Below, one piece after another: positions 9,081-17,992 of a stretch of DNA of 64,000 nt. The stretch is from the NCBI RefSeq assembly GCF_000722635.1, contig NZ_JOKH01000002.1, positions 409,849 through 473,848 of the forward strand, written 5' to 3'. This DNA is from Endozoicomonas numazuensis (GTDB lineage Bacteria > Pseudomonadota > Gammaproteobacteria > Pseudomonadales > Endozoicomonadaceae). The notes beneath the pieces are model-generated. The model ran no database searches. It had not been told where the DNA came from and saw only the letters and a list, made by a program, of their open reading frames with translations. Made by a program: the position numbers and the translations under genes. How positions within the stretch are numbered: the first letter of the stretch is position 1; every line of letters starts with the position of its first letter.

Positions 9081-9780
9081 ATCACTTTTCAAAAGATTTA
9101 AAGTTGTTGGTATACCTTCTGTACCAAATTGATACATAGCAGAAATTATTGCAGCCCGCTCATTAGATTCCGGAACAACAAATCCAGCCATTTGCTTATC
9201 CAATGACTTTTCATAGCTATCAACAACCTTATTTAGAAGTTGTGTTGCAACTTGCTCAGAAGGAAGGAAGTAAGTAATTCATATCCTTCGCAAAAACCTT
9301 CATGATCTCTGTGTATTTTTCTTCATTAGATAAAGGTGAGGATATATTAAATCCATTATCCACTATTGTTTTATCCAATATCGTCCTATACAAGAATTCT
9401 GCACTGCTATTTTCATCCAGATTCAAGCCCAGAGATATAGCAATAGCGTGTAATTCACTAGCACTACCAGACTTACCATTAATAGCACTTAGATCTTTGG
9501 CTTTATTTAGTATCGCAACTTGTTCATTATTTAATGTCTCTGCACCAACAGAAGAAAGCGTATTATTAATTGATTCAACACTTCTAACAAGAAAATCAAA
9601 ACCGTATCCTACTGCAAGATTTTTTTTACCATCATAATGTGCAGAAAGATCAATTTCTCTAGCTGGGCTATTTTTAAACAAGGGGGCATTTTCTTGTATT
9701 TTTATCTCACTATTTCTTGTTTCAATATAGCTTTTTGAAGTTATATTAAATGTAAACGACACAATAAAATTCCTTTTCAA
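9081..9780 (-). pseudogene. T4-lysozyme-like muramidase gene, frameshifted and IS-truncated
   Basis: The intact frame starts at 9780 and runs 174 residues to a TGA at 9256-9258. It contains LSAHYDGKKNLAVGYGFDF, resembling the D..G..TIGYG core of T4-type or pesticin-type lysozymes. Beyond the stop, a shifted frame continues as LPSEQVATQLLNKV and then ERAAIISAMYQFGTEGIP, which resembles the C-terminal helix of T4 lysozyme. The frames join perfectly if one GAAG unit is removed from the (GAAG)x3 tract at 9259-9270. The IS30 element cuts the end at 9080. There is no signal peptide, and it lies downstream of a type I secretion locus on the same strand, so it may once have been a secreted cargo. AT-rich compared with the core genes. 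Confidence 0.6.
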
Positions 9781-9807
9781 CTAATATCTTTTTAATTAAC
9801 AGTATTT

Positions 9808-10050
9808 TCATTCGAAAAACACTCTGCACCGATGATAGTTACCTATATCACCTTTAATTAGCGATTTAGCATGCAAAATACTCACACTTGAACCACTCCA
9901 CAAGTATTTACCAGGATATCTCTTCACTAAAGCAAATACATAAATTTCACCTTTATATTTAAGGCTCTTCAGGGATAACTGTGGGTAAAAATGAACAGAT
10001 TTTGAGATAAAAGCATCAGTAGCAAACTTTTGATAGTTTTTTGTTGATGG
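9808..10050 (-). pseudogene. 3' remnant of an unrecognised gene
   Basis: An open frame of about 80 codons (CPSTKNYQKFATDAF ... KGDIGNYHRCRVFFE) ends 27 bases before the lysozyme-like gene. The frame runs on upstream to 10110, but that part overlaps the start of an oppositely oriented ISL3 transposase, so the original 5' end has probably been lost to the insertion. The sequence is AT-rich like the lysozyme gene. By position it is a candidate partner or protective gene for the lysozyme, but nothing in the sequence shows its function. Confidence 0.4.
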
Positions 10051-10077
10051 ACAAAAAAACAACAAAAGTGACCACTG

Positions 10078-10512
10078 ATGCTGATTAAAACTATCCTCAA
10101 TAAAGTTCATAAACTCAAGTCATTTGTTTATCAAGATGTAAAGCTCGGCTTCTATCAAGGTTCTGAAGTATTCAATGTAACCGTTGTTCCACGAAAGAAC
10201 AGTCACGCTATCTGCTCAGGATGCCAGAAGCCTGCTCCTGGCTATGATCATCTTGCTGAACGTCGCTTCGAGTTTATCCCTCTCTGGGGCATCAGGGTTT
10301 TCCTGCTCTACATAATGCGACGGGTGGAATGCAATTCATGTGGTGTAAAGGTTGAACAGGTTCCATGGGCTGATGGCAAGAAGGAGCTGACCAAAGTTTA
10401 CATGCAGTTCCTCGCACATTGGGCAAAAAAGTTATCGTGGAAAGAGGTTGCCAGTAGTTTCAGTACTTCATGGGAGAAAGTCTTTCATGCTGTTGAGTAC
10501 GTTGTTGAATGA
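10078..10512 (+). pseudogene. ISL3-family transposase, N-terminal fragment
   Basis: The 144-residue product holds only the DNA-binding half of an ISL3 transposase: a zinc-ribbon (CSGCQKPAPGYDHLAERRFEFIPLWG ... RRVECNSCGVKVEQVPW) and the start of the helix-turn-helix (WKEVASSFSTSWEKVFHAVEYVV). ISL3 transposases are usually about 400 residues; the DDE domain is missing. The frame stops exactly where a REP element begins at about 10510, so the REP/transposase unit and an associated deletion removed the rest. Not expected to be functional. Confidence 0.85.
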
Positions 10513-10545
10513 CTCGTTCCCACGCTCCAGCGTGGGAATGCATAC
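10513..10545 (+). repeat. REP element (plus orientation)
   Basis: A 33-base element with the stem CCCACGCTCCAGCGTGGG, preceded by CTCGTT and followed by AATGCATAC. Identical or near-identical copies lie at 12968-13000, 43242-43274, 43832-43864 and 45782-45814. This one lies 26 bases past the stop of the REP-associated transposase. Confidence 0.9.
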
Positions 10546-10571
10546 CTAAACTCACCATAACCGATCCACCT

Positions 10572-11081
10572 CTAACAAACCTCAACACCAAGGTAATTCC
10601 TCGCGCTGGAATAACGCCAGTGTTCTGCTCTATCCACATAACCACGCTTCACCGGGTTTTGATGAATATATTCCACTTTCTGTCTCATCGTAACTTCACC
10701 CTGGATTAACTCGGGGTGAACACCTTCCTGCCAGAACTGAAAAGCCCTGTCATTTTTATACGCCTTCTTGTAAAAAGCCAGCTGGTCGAGTACTGTTTTT
10801 GCTTTTCTCTCACTCAGCCACTGGATTAACTGCTTGGCGGTGTAAGCTTTAAATTTTGCTATATCTTTATCCAACTCTGGACTCTGCGCCAGAATGTGTA
10901 GATGATTTTCAAGAATCACATAGGCATGTATTTTCATGCCTTGGCTCATCAAATGTCTCATTGAGTCCAGTAGTATGGCGACAGTCTCTGGCCTGGTAAA
11001 AACAGAGATCCAGTGCAGTACGGTTAACGTCATAAAATGCGGTTGATCCGGTTGAGTGAATTTATATCGACTTCTACCCAT
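10572..11081 (-). CDS. REP-associated tyrosine transposase (RAYT)
   Basis: A 169-residue Y1/HUH protein of the IS200-like superfamily, thought to move or multiply REP elements. Visible motifs are the HUH pair H60-L-H62 in YVILENHLHILAQ, the candidate catalytic tyrosine Y80 in KAYTAKQL, and the RAYT signature YIHQNPVKRGYV with WRYSSARNYL near the C terminus. It is flanked by REPs in inverted orientation, at 10513-10545 downstream and 12968-13000 upstream, which is the usual arrangement of such a unit. A group II intron now lies between its start and the upstream REP. Confidence 0.9.
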   Translation of the reverse strand: MGRSRYKFTQPDQPHFMTLTVLHWISVFTRPETVAILLDSMRHLMSQGMKIHAYVILENHLHILAQSPELDKDIAKFKAYTAKQLIQWLSERKAKTVLDQLAFYKKAYKNDRAFQFWQEGVHPELIQGEVTMRQKVEYIHQNPVKRGYVDRAEHWRYSSARNYLGVEVC

Positions 11082-11109
11082 TTCTTATTCCGAGTGTTTT
11101 ATTAGTCAG

Positions 11110-12967
11110 ATCGGGATAGGGCGTAGCCTCACGGCTACGCTCCTCCCACAACACCCAGCATACGGGTCCGTACTGGGCGTTTCGGCCAGTTAAGCGGCCA
11201 ACAATCTGATTAAACCTAACTTATCAAACCAACTATTGGGTAGCGCCATGTGTAACGCAGGACTCCGGCTCACTCGCCAATGTCCTTTTCCTGAAGCTAC
11301 CGTTTGCCTTGTCAGTTTGTCACTGATTCCCTGCTTTCGCAGTTCCTTGTACCGCTTTGGGCTTCTCTTCCATTGATACCAGAGCAGACTTCGCAACCGC
11401 CTTCTTATCCAACAGTCAAAGTGTTCAAACTCTGTGCGGGTTTCTACTTCTCGGAAGTAGTTCTTCCATCCCTGCAAGTACCTGTTGAGTCCTTCCAGCC
11501 TCTGCTCAAGGGATCGACCTCCCTTTCGGGTTAGCTGTCTGATTTTATCCTTGAAGCGCTTGCCACTCTTTGTCGCAAGGGTTTTCCTGCCGTCTCGGGT
11601 AAAACTGTACCCCAGAAAGGGGCGCTTCCATGCCCGATCAACCGCGCTCTTTGTGTGATTGACTTTCAGTTTCATTTTACCCTCGATCAGCTTGACCAGA
11701 CTGGCCATCACCCTTTCCCCTGCCTTCTTACTTTTAACAAACACACGACAGTCGTCAGCGTACCGAACAAATCGCAGACCTCGATTTTCGAGCGTTCTGT
11801 CAAGTTCGTCCAATACTATGTTTGAAAGTACAGGAGACAGGGGACCTCCCTGTGGCACACCCTCCGCTTGCGGTTTTACCAGCCCGTTTTCCATCACTCC
11901 GGACTTCAGGAATCGACGAATCAAACGCAATACATCCTTGTCCTCTATATGCTCTGCCAACTTTGCCATCAGTCGATCATGGTTGACCCGGTCGAAAAAC
12001 TTCGACAAATCAATATCCACCACCCAGTTGTAACCATCCTTCATATACAACTGAGCCTGACTGATAGCCTGATGTGCAGACCTATAGGGCCTAAATCCGT
12101 AGCTGTAAGCCGAGAACCTTGGCTCCCACTCTGCCTGCAATACTTGTTGTATTGCCTGCTGCACCATTCGATCAAGAGCTGTTGGTATACCCAACTTTCG
12201 CTCTCCTCCGTCCGGCTTGGGAATCAGAACTCTTCTTACTGGAGTGGGTTTCCACAACCCTCTGCTCAAACACTGCCTCAGTTGACGACCATGCCCTTGT
12301 AAATACGTGAACAGGTCTTCCACTGTCATGCGGTCAATGCCTGCCGCTCCTTTGTTGCGTTTTACTCGCTGAAAGGCTTTCTTCAGATTATTGGGGTGGG
12401 CGATACGTGCCATCAAGCCTGTATCGCTTGCCGGGCTTTCGTAATCCTGTGATGCCGACACAACCTCAGCCCTCATAACGTCGCAGCCTCCGGTTCCGCC
12501 GTGACCACTTGGCATGAGTTCCAGTGTTTGCTGGATTTGTCTGCGTCCGGTGTATCGAATAACAGAAACTATTCACCACTCTGTACCGTTCAGGCCTTCA
12601 CTGACATTCGCCAGCTACTATGCCGTCTGCTGACTTCTGTATGGCGATCAGGCCACCTTACGATAGCCTCAGTCCGAAATATCAGACACCACACAGACCT
12701 CCCGAGGTAAGTCACACCGCCTTCGCCGCACAACCGCCAGATCTACTGCCTGAATGTCCGGATGAGTATGGACTTCGTCATCATACGCTGACTCGTCCTC
12801 ACGCAGACAGCCTCATATCTGATTTCTGTTCGTCGGCTCGCGGTTTTGCTCCACACTGCCTTCAGCCTGCATCTCACGATACAAACCTTGTGCTTCGCTA
12901 GTCCTTCGCCCTCATCTGGCTGGACAGGGGACTTTCACCCCCAAGCTGTGTGACATGCTCGGCACAC
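11110..12967 (-). mobile_element. Group II intron, copy 1, inserted directly after a REP
   Basis: The transcript reads on the minus strand. The 5' end is GTGTGCCGAGCATG at 12967 downward, matching the conserved GUGYG start. The 3' end is at 11110, with a domain V-like hairpin (CCCAGTACGG/CCGTATGCTGGG) and a domain VI-like stem (GGAGCGTAGCC/GGCTACGCCC), ending CCCGAT. The 5' exon is a complete REP ending GCATAC. A second copy at 43923-45781 has the same 5' exon. The encoded protein seems to lack an endonuclease domain. Insertion just after a hairpin fits class C-like introns. The two ends are inferred from motifs and from comparing the two copies. Confidence 0.85.
11190..12515 (-). CDS. ltrA: Group II intron reverse transcriptase/maturase, copy 1
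   Basis: The 441-residue intron-encoded protein helps splicing and copies the intron into new sites. Reverse-transcriptase motifs are in order: KNKGAAGIDRMTVED-type RT0/1, YSYGFRPYRSAHQA, VVDIDLSKFFDRVNHD, EGVPQGGPLSPVLSNI, and the active site YADD at 252-255. A maturase domain follows (RLEGLNRYLQGWKNYF...FDCWIRRRLRSLLW). No HNH endonuclease follows, so target cleavage probably relies on single-stranded or hairpin targets. The protein is identical to that of copy 2. An internal methionine (MRAEVV) is an alternative start. Confidence 0.95.
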   Translation of the reverse strand: MPSGHGGTGGCDVMRAEVVSASQDYESPASDTGLMARIAHPNNLKKAFQRVKRNKGAAGIDRMTVEDLFTYLQGHGRQLRQCLSRGLWKPTPVRRVLIPKPDGGERKLGIPTALDRMVQQAIQQVLQAEWEPRFSAYSYGFRPYRSAHQAISQAQLYMKDGYNWVVDIDLSKFFDRVNHDRLMAKLAEHIEDKDVLRLIRRFLKSGVMENGLVKPQAEGVPQGGPLSPVLSNIVLDELDRTLENRGLRFVRYADDCRVFVKSKKAGERVMASLVKLIEGKMKLKVNHTKSAVDRAWKRPFLGYSFTRDGRKTLATKSGKRFKDKIRQLTRKGGRSLEQRLEGLNRYLQGWKNYFREVETRTEFEHFDCWIRRRLRSLLWYQWKRSPKRYKELRKQGISDKLTRQTVASGKGHWRVSRSPALHMALPNSWFDKLGLIRLLAA

Positions 12968-13000
12968 GTATGCATTCCCACGCTGGAGCGTGGGAACGAG
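12968..13000 (-). repeat. REP element, 5' exon of group II intron copy 1
   Basis: Same 33-base element as at 10513 but in the opposite orientation, ending exactly at the intron 5' boundary. Its other end abuts the truncated lipase gene. Confidence 0.9.
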
Positions 13001-13553
13001 TCAAAGTACCATCACCATTAAACTCTGAATAGGCCGTATTTAAATGCTCCCAGTACTCATTGTATGCAGGGTCAGCATTGATGTAGCCAGAATTCACCAT
13101 ATACTCATGGAGTTGGAGCATAGCCTGCTGGGAGTAGGCAGAATTTTCAAAGTTTGCAGGATCAAAAACCTGTGCAGGTTTATCAAACAGCACAGCCATC
13201 AAAGATGCCAGACCACCACCCAAGGAGTGGCCGGTAAACGAGATATTTGCGTCTGGGTATTTTGCCTTGGTTGCAAAATACAAATCAACGGCTTGCTCTA
13301 GCTGCTGACTATAAGCTCCCGTTGCCAGTGGTGCATTTGCAACAATAGTATCATTGAGAACATTATCGGTACCCGAGAAGGCAATAACAACTTCCGTTCC
13401 ATTCGTATAAACAGCTCCGATGAAGTCGCTTTCTTCATCAATTACCCTCTTCCCATCCATTTGCCAGCCATCTTGCAAAACAATGGTATTCGACTCATTT
13501 GTCTTATATACATGCAAAGCAAGTTGTGCGTAAACACTAGTTTCTATTGTCAT
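13001..13553 (-). pseudogene. Class 3 lipase, truncated by a REP
   Basis: About 184 residues remain of a lipase or esterase with an alpha/beta-hydrolase fold. The nucleophile elbow GHSLGGGLASLM is intact, preceded by VVIAFSGTDN, typical of class 3 lipases. The aspartate/histidine end of the triad cannot be seen. The frame runs into the REP and intron, adding a meaningless tail (TRSHAPAWECI...). There is no signal peptide, and the gene lies 40 bases after a small membrane protein and downstream of a type I transporter, so the missing C terminus could have carried the secretion signal. Export by that transporter is inference. Confidence 0.75.
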
Positions 13554-13593
13554 TATTTCACTTCCTTATTAATAGTATTTCATGGGTTACTGC

Positions 13594-14250
13594 TTATAAT
13601 TCACAACCACCTCGTGAATACGGCTTATCGGTGACACACCGATACTTTGGTGCACCTCTAGGCCTTTTTAACCATCGTTCCTTTTTCTTTTTCAGAGACA
13701 GGTTTCTTTCACCACTGTATCTGACTCTCACCAACATATTAGGTGACGTTCTCTGTTCGATATATTTCATGGATATAGGATAAGGAACCCATTCACCCAG
13801 TTCATAACGGAATTCTATGTACTTATATTTTGGATCGGGTAGGCCAAGCAGAGTCACTCTTCTAGGGCCATCCGTCGTATACCAGGTAGCAATCACAAAC
13901 CACTGACCAGTCTCTGGATTTTTGTCAAAAACAACAGGTAAGAAGCTGGAACTCCACTCTTTTGGCTTATCAGATATATCATCACCTATGATACTCAAGG
14001 TCATATTCTTGACCTCTATAAACCCAGGCCCTGCAATTTGCCCTCCTTTTTTAAAATAGGCAGCCCTTTTTACCCACACCACTTCACCAGTCGACAAAGC
14101 TACCTCTTCCTTCCATGAAAAACGATTCTCACCATCCCAATCGACGTACCAGTAAACCGCTACTATCGTTAAGACGAAGAAGGAAAACACTTTATGTTTT
14201 TTGATAAAAAGCCAAAGCTTTTTACTCAACCCAGCAATAAATTTCATCAT
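13594..14250 (-). CDS. Membrane-anchored protein of unknown function
   Basis: A 218-residue protein with one N-terminal membrane segment (VFSFFVLTIVAVYWYV, about 22-37) after a positively charged start, then a hydrophilic, probably periplasmic domain rich in W, Y and beta-type sequence, ending in a basic tail. It begins 20 bases after the adaptor gene stop, with GAGAGG ten bases before the start, and is followed by the truncated lipase 40 bases later. I do not recognise the family. Its position between the secretion genes and a hydrolase suggests an accessory or protective role, but that is inference. Confidence 0.65.
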   Translation of the reverse strand: MMKFIAGLSKKLWLFIKKHKVFSFFVLTIVAVYWYVDWDGENRFSWKEEVALSTGEVVWVKRAAYFKKGGQIAGPGFIEVKNMTLSIIGDDISDKPKEWSSSFLPVVFDKNPETGQWFVIATWYTTDGPRRVTLLGLPDPKYKYIEFRYELGEWVPYPISMKYIEQRTSPNMLVRVRYSGERNLSLKKKKERWLKRPRGAPKYRCVTDKPYSRGGCEL

Positions 14251-14270
14251 TCCATTTCAACCTCTCAAAG

Positions 14271-15679
14271 CTAGCGCTCCCTGATACTCTCCTGCTTAAA
14301 CCTCAAAAGCGGACTCAAAAAATACTCAATCAACCGCCGCTGTCCCGTTTTAATTTCCACCGCCACACTCATTCCTGGCGACAGGTTCACTTTCCTTTTC
14401 TCCACCAACATCCAGCCCTTCACAATCTGAACGTTGGCCAGATATCTCAACCCCTGCTTTTCATCCGGTACAGCATCATTGGAAATATTGATCAATTCAC
14501 CTGATATCTGACCGTACTTGGTGAAGTTGAAGGTATCGATCTTCACTTCAGCCTTCTGTCCTTCCTGCACGAAGCCAATATCTTTGTTCAGCACCCAGGC
14601 TTCCACTTCCATCTTTGCTTCTTTTGGGACGATCTGCATCAGTGCCTGTGCGGGTTGTACGACACCGCCAATGGTATGTATTTGCAATTGCTGAACGGTG
14701 CCATCTAACGGCGCTGTGATCAGTTGTTGATTGTGCAATTCCTGTGCCTTGATACTTTCCTGTTTCAGACTGGCGAGCTGTCGGTGCAGTTGTTCTTGTT
14801 GATCCAGGCTTTCGCGTCGGGTTTGGGCGTGGAGGCTGAGGAGTTGGTTCTGAATCTCTTCCTGCTCGGCTTCCAGCTGTTGAACTGCTGCTTGCTGGGC
14901 TTTGATGTCTTCTTCCAACTCGATACGTTGCTGTTCCAGTTCGAGATACTGCACTTTTGATCCGTAGTTCTTTTTATACAGACCTTCCAGCGCCTGGGTG
15001 CGCTCCTCGATAATAGGCAGAACCCTTTGCAGTTTGGTGACAATGGCCTTTATAGTGCGCTGTTCTGCGGCTTTGCTCTTTAACTGACTCTTAAGGGTTT
15101 CAGAAGCTGATACATAATCTTCTATCTGTTGCAGCAACAGTTGCTCTTCAAATTCATGGTTACCTTCAACCATGCCTTGTGGGTAATAAGTCTCCAGATT
15201 GATTACCGCTGGTCTTGAGTGACTATCAATATCAAGATAATCAGTAAACGCCTGCTGTCGTGCCAGCTGAAGAGTATAAGCAGTCATCTCTTTGGTCAGC
15301 CTGACCAGCTCAGCCTCAGTGACAGTACCCACCAGAGTGACCAGAGGGTCACCGGTTTTCACTTCATCACCTTCACGAATATGAATCGCCTGTACTTCTC
15401 CAATCACCATGGGCTGAATGGTTTTTACCCGTTCACCGGGTACTATCTTGCCCTGAGCAGTAGCCACAATATCGATCTTGCCCACACAGGCCCAGATGAT
15501 GGCAATAATAAAGAGCACCACAATGGCTTTGACTATGGCTCGACTAGCCGGATTGGCTGGGTTTCTTCCACTTCCAATGCAGCGGGTAAAAACTGTCGTC
15601 GAGTGTTTTGCAGCGCTTCCTGCTTTTCTGTTCTGGACAGCAGAGCTTTTGTGGCCTTCTCAAAGAAAGACTTAATCAT
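14271..15679 (-). pseudogene. HlyD-type type I secretion adaptor, frameshifted
   Basis: Periplasmic adaptor linking the inner-membrane ABC transporter to a TolC-like channel. The start at 15679 overlaps the ABC stop (TAATG). The first 48 codons read MIKSFFEKATKALLS... to LEVEETQP and reach a TAG. In the other frame the protein continues NPASRAIVKAIVVLFIIAII (membrane segment), a long coiled coil, the lipoyl/barrel halves and the family C terminus (VNLSPGMSVAVEIKTGQRRLIEYFLSPLLRF). One missing base near 15552-15556 explains the break, and restoring it gives 469 residues, a normal length. A GTG at 15521 could give a 416-residue product lacking the cytoplasmic N terminus, so residual function cannot be excluded. 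Confidence 0.85.
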
Positions 15680-17814
15680 TACACTGCCTCCCTTACGCCA
15701 TGCTGATGAGCATTCAGTCGAGCATAGTGCCCACCCAGTTTAACGAGCTGATCATGGCTGCCCTCTTCTACGATACGCCCTTTATCCATCACAATAATCC
15801 GGTTAGCATCCCGTACGGTCGAAAGCCGGTGCGCAATAATAAACACAGTTCTGCCCTGGCTGATGCGTTTCATATTCTGCTGAATAATATGCTCGGACTC
15901 ATAGTCCAGGGCACTGGTGGCTTCATCAAAAATCAGGATTTTTGGATTGGTAAGGAGTGCACGAGCAATAGCGATACGCTGTTTCTGTCCACCTGAAAGG
16001 GAACTGCCCTGCTCCCCCACCTGAGTGTCATAACCTTCAGGCAGCTCCAGAATAAATTCGTGGGCACCTGCCAGTTTCGCGGCAGCCATAACGCGTTCAA
16101 TAGAAGCACCGGGATCGGCCAGGGCTATATTGTCCCGAACAGAGCGGTTAAACAGAAAGTTTTCCTGAAGCACTACCCCCACCTGCCTTCGTAACCAGGC
16201 TGGCTCCACCAATGCCAGATCCACACCATCGACCAGAACACGACCAGACTCAGGTACATATAGTCTCTGTACCAACTTGGTCAGTGTGCTTTTGCCAGAA
16301 CCGGATCGACCGACTATGCCAATGATTTCACCGGGTTTAACTTCCAGGGAAACACCATTAAGCACTGCCGGTCGATCCGGCTGATAGCGAAAGCTGACAT
16401 GCTCAAACTTGACGAAACCATTAAGCGCCGGAAGGGTTGTACGGTTTGGATCATGCCCAGGTTCTGTAGGCGTGTTTAATATGTCACCCAGCCTCTGAAC
16501 AGAAATACCGGCCTGCTGAAAATCCTGCCAGAGTTGCACCAGTTTCAGAATAGGAGCGCTGACACGACCGGCAATCATGTTAAAAGCAATCAGCATACCC
16601 ACTGACAGTTCGCCATTAATCACCAGCGTAGCGCCCACCCAGAGAATAAGAACGGTAACCACCTTATTAATCAGCCCTGCGGTCTGGCTGGCAATATTGC
16701 CAAGATTCATAGCCCGGAAGGATGCCGAAACGTACGCCGCCAGCTGATCTTCCCAGACTCGCTGCATCTGGGGCTCTACTGCACTGCTTTTAATGGTTTC
16801 CATGCCAGTAACAGATTCCACCAGAAAGGACTGGTTTTCAGCGCCCCGCTTGAACTTTTCATTCAAACGGGCACGTAATATCGGCGTGACGATCAGCGAT
16901 AGAATAATGTAGAAAGGAATCGAACCCAGTACGATCCAGGTCAACGTTGGGCTGTAGAAATACATCACCACAAAGAAGATGATCGTAAACAACAGATCAA
17001 TGCAGAGTGTTAGTGCAGAACCGGTAATAAACTCCCGAATCGTATCCAACTCTCGAACACGGGCTACCGTATCCCCTACTCTGCGCGCATGAAAAAAGGC
17101 CACCGGCAAACGCAATAGATGATTGAACAGCCGGGAACCCAGCACCACATCCACCCGGTTGGTGGTGTGGCTGAACACGTAATTCCGCAGACCATTGAGG
17201 ACAATATCAAAGACAGACAGCACCAACAAACCAAAGGCCAACACATCCAACGTCGTTAATGCCTGATTAACCAGTACCTTATCAATAATGACCTGGAAGA
17301 ACAGAGGGGTAATCAGAGCAAATAGCTGAATAAAAAATGAGGCCAGAAACACTTCATAAATCAGCTTCTTGTGCTTAAGAATGGCGGGTATGAACCAGCT
17401 GAAGTCAAACTTCGCCATCCCCCCCGGCAGCATGGAGCGCTTGGTAAAGAGGAACAGTTCACCGGTGAACAGGGTTTCCAGAACATCCAGCGATACTGTT
17501 TCTGGCTTATCCTTCAGCGGGTCCTGAATCAGCGCCTTGCCCTCATGAAAGCGGGCAATGATAAAGTAATGGCCATCGGTATGACGGGCTATAGCGGGTA
17601 AAGGAAGATCCTGAAGTTTTTCGCTGTGGGTTTCTACTCGCCGGGCTTTTAGTTTTAAAAGCTTTGCCACACCGAGTATATCAATGGCTTCAATAGCCTT
17701 TGTTGAATCACCCAACTGATGCTTGATCTGCTCTGGTTGAGCGGCCAACCCATGAAAGCGGGCAAGCATAACCAGGCAGGTTACGGCTGAATCCGAACTG
17801 CGTACGCCATCCAT
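15679..17814 (-). CDS. Type I secretion ABC transporter, HlyB type
   Basis: Inner-membrane exporter for proteins with an uncleaved C-terminal signal. The 711 residues comprise an N-terminal C39-peptidase-like domain (about 1-125), a six-helix membrane domain (about 140-430) and a nucleotide-binding domain with Walker A GRSGSGKST, signature LSGGQKQR, Walker B ILIFDEATSALD and H-loop AHRLST. In the C39-like domain the catalytic cysteine position reads SDSAVTC instead of DCG.AC, so this domain binds rather than cuts substrate, as in HlyB. It is followed by the frameshifted adaptor. A decayed copy of the first 73 codons plus upstream DNA is found at 43469-43781. Confidence 0.93.
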   Translation of the reverse strand: MDGVRSSDSAVTCLVMLARFHGLAAQPEQIKHQLGDSTKAIEAIDILGVAKLLKLKARRVETHSEKLQDLPLPAIARHTDGHYFIIARFHEGKALIQDPLKDKPETVSLDVLETLFTGELFLFTKRSMLPGGMAKFDFSWFIPAILKHKKLIYEVFLASFFIQLFALITPLFFQVIIDKVLVNQALTTLDVLAFGLLVLSVFDIVLNGLRNYVFSHTTNRVDVVLGSRLFNHLLRLPVAFFHARRVGDTVARVRELDTIREFITGSALTLCIDLLFTIIFFVVMYFYSPTLTWIVLGSIPFYIILSLIVTPILRARLNEKFKRGAENQSFLVESVTGMETIKSSAVEPQMQRVWEDQLAAYVSASFRAMNLGNIASQTAGLINKVVTVLILWVGATLVINGELSVGMLIAFNMIAGRVSAPILKLVQLWQDFQQAGISVQRLGDILNTPTEPGHDPNRTTLPALNGFVKFEHVSFRYQPDRPAVLNGVSLEVKPGEIIGIVGRSGSGKSTLTKLVQRLYVPESGRVLVDGVDLALVEPAWLRRQVGVVLQENFLFNRSVRDNIALADPGASIERVMAAAKLAGAHEFILELPEGYDTQVGEQGSSLSGGQKQRIAIARALLTNPKILIFDEATSALDYESEHIIQQNMKRISQGRTVFIIAHRLSTVRDANRIIVMDKGRIVEEGSHDQLVKLGGHYARLNAHQHGVREAV

Positions 17815-17992
17815 CGGACGTCTACTCCCTGTTTTTTTTATTCCTTTAATGGCAGCTATTAAACGTCACTTACTGTTTATAACTCAAGAGAAACCGGTCA
17901 CACTTTCAAACAAATATACGGGAGATTACAAGCTGAATGTCAGAACACTTGTATTCACCTCCCTCTCAACCTGTTTTATCAAAGTAAAGTCA

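Noticed and set aside
11304-12302. Several plus-strand frames opposite the intron reverse transcriptase
   Set aside because: They are shadows of a clear reverse-transcriptase gene on the other strand.
12501-12901. Open frames on the plus strand in the intron 5' region, repeated at 45315-45715
   Set aside because: They lie in the structured RNA part of the group II intron, and their conservation between copies only reflects the duplicated element.
12912-13000. C-terminal TRSHAPAWECI... extension of the lipase
   Set aside because: It is translation of the REP and intron start; the same peptide type arises wherever a frame enters this REP.
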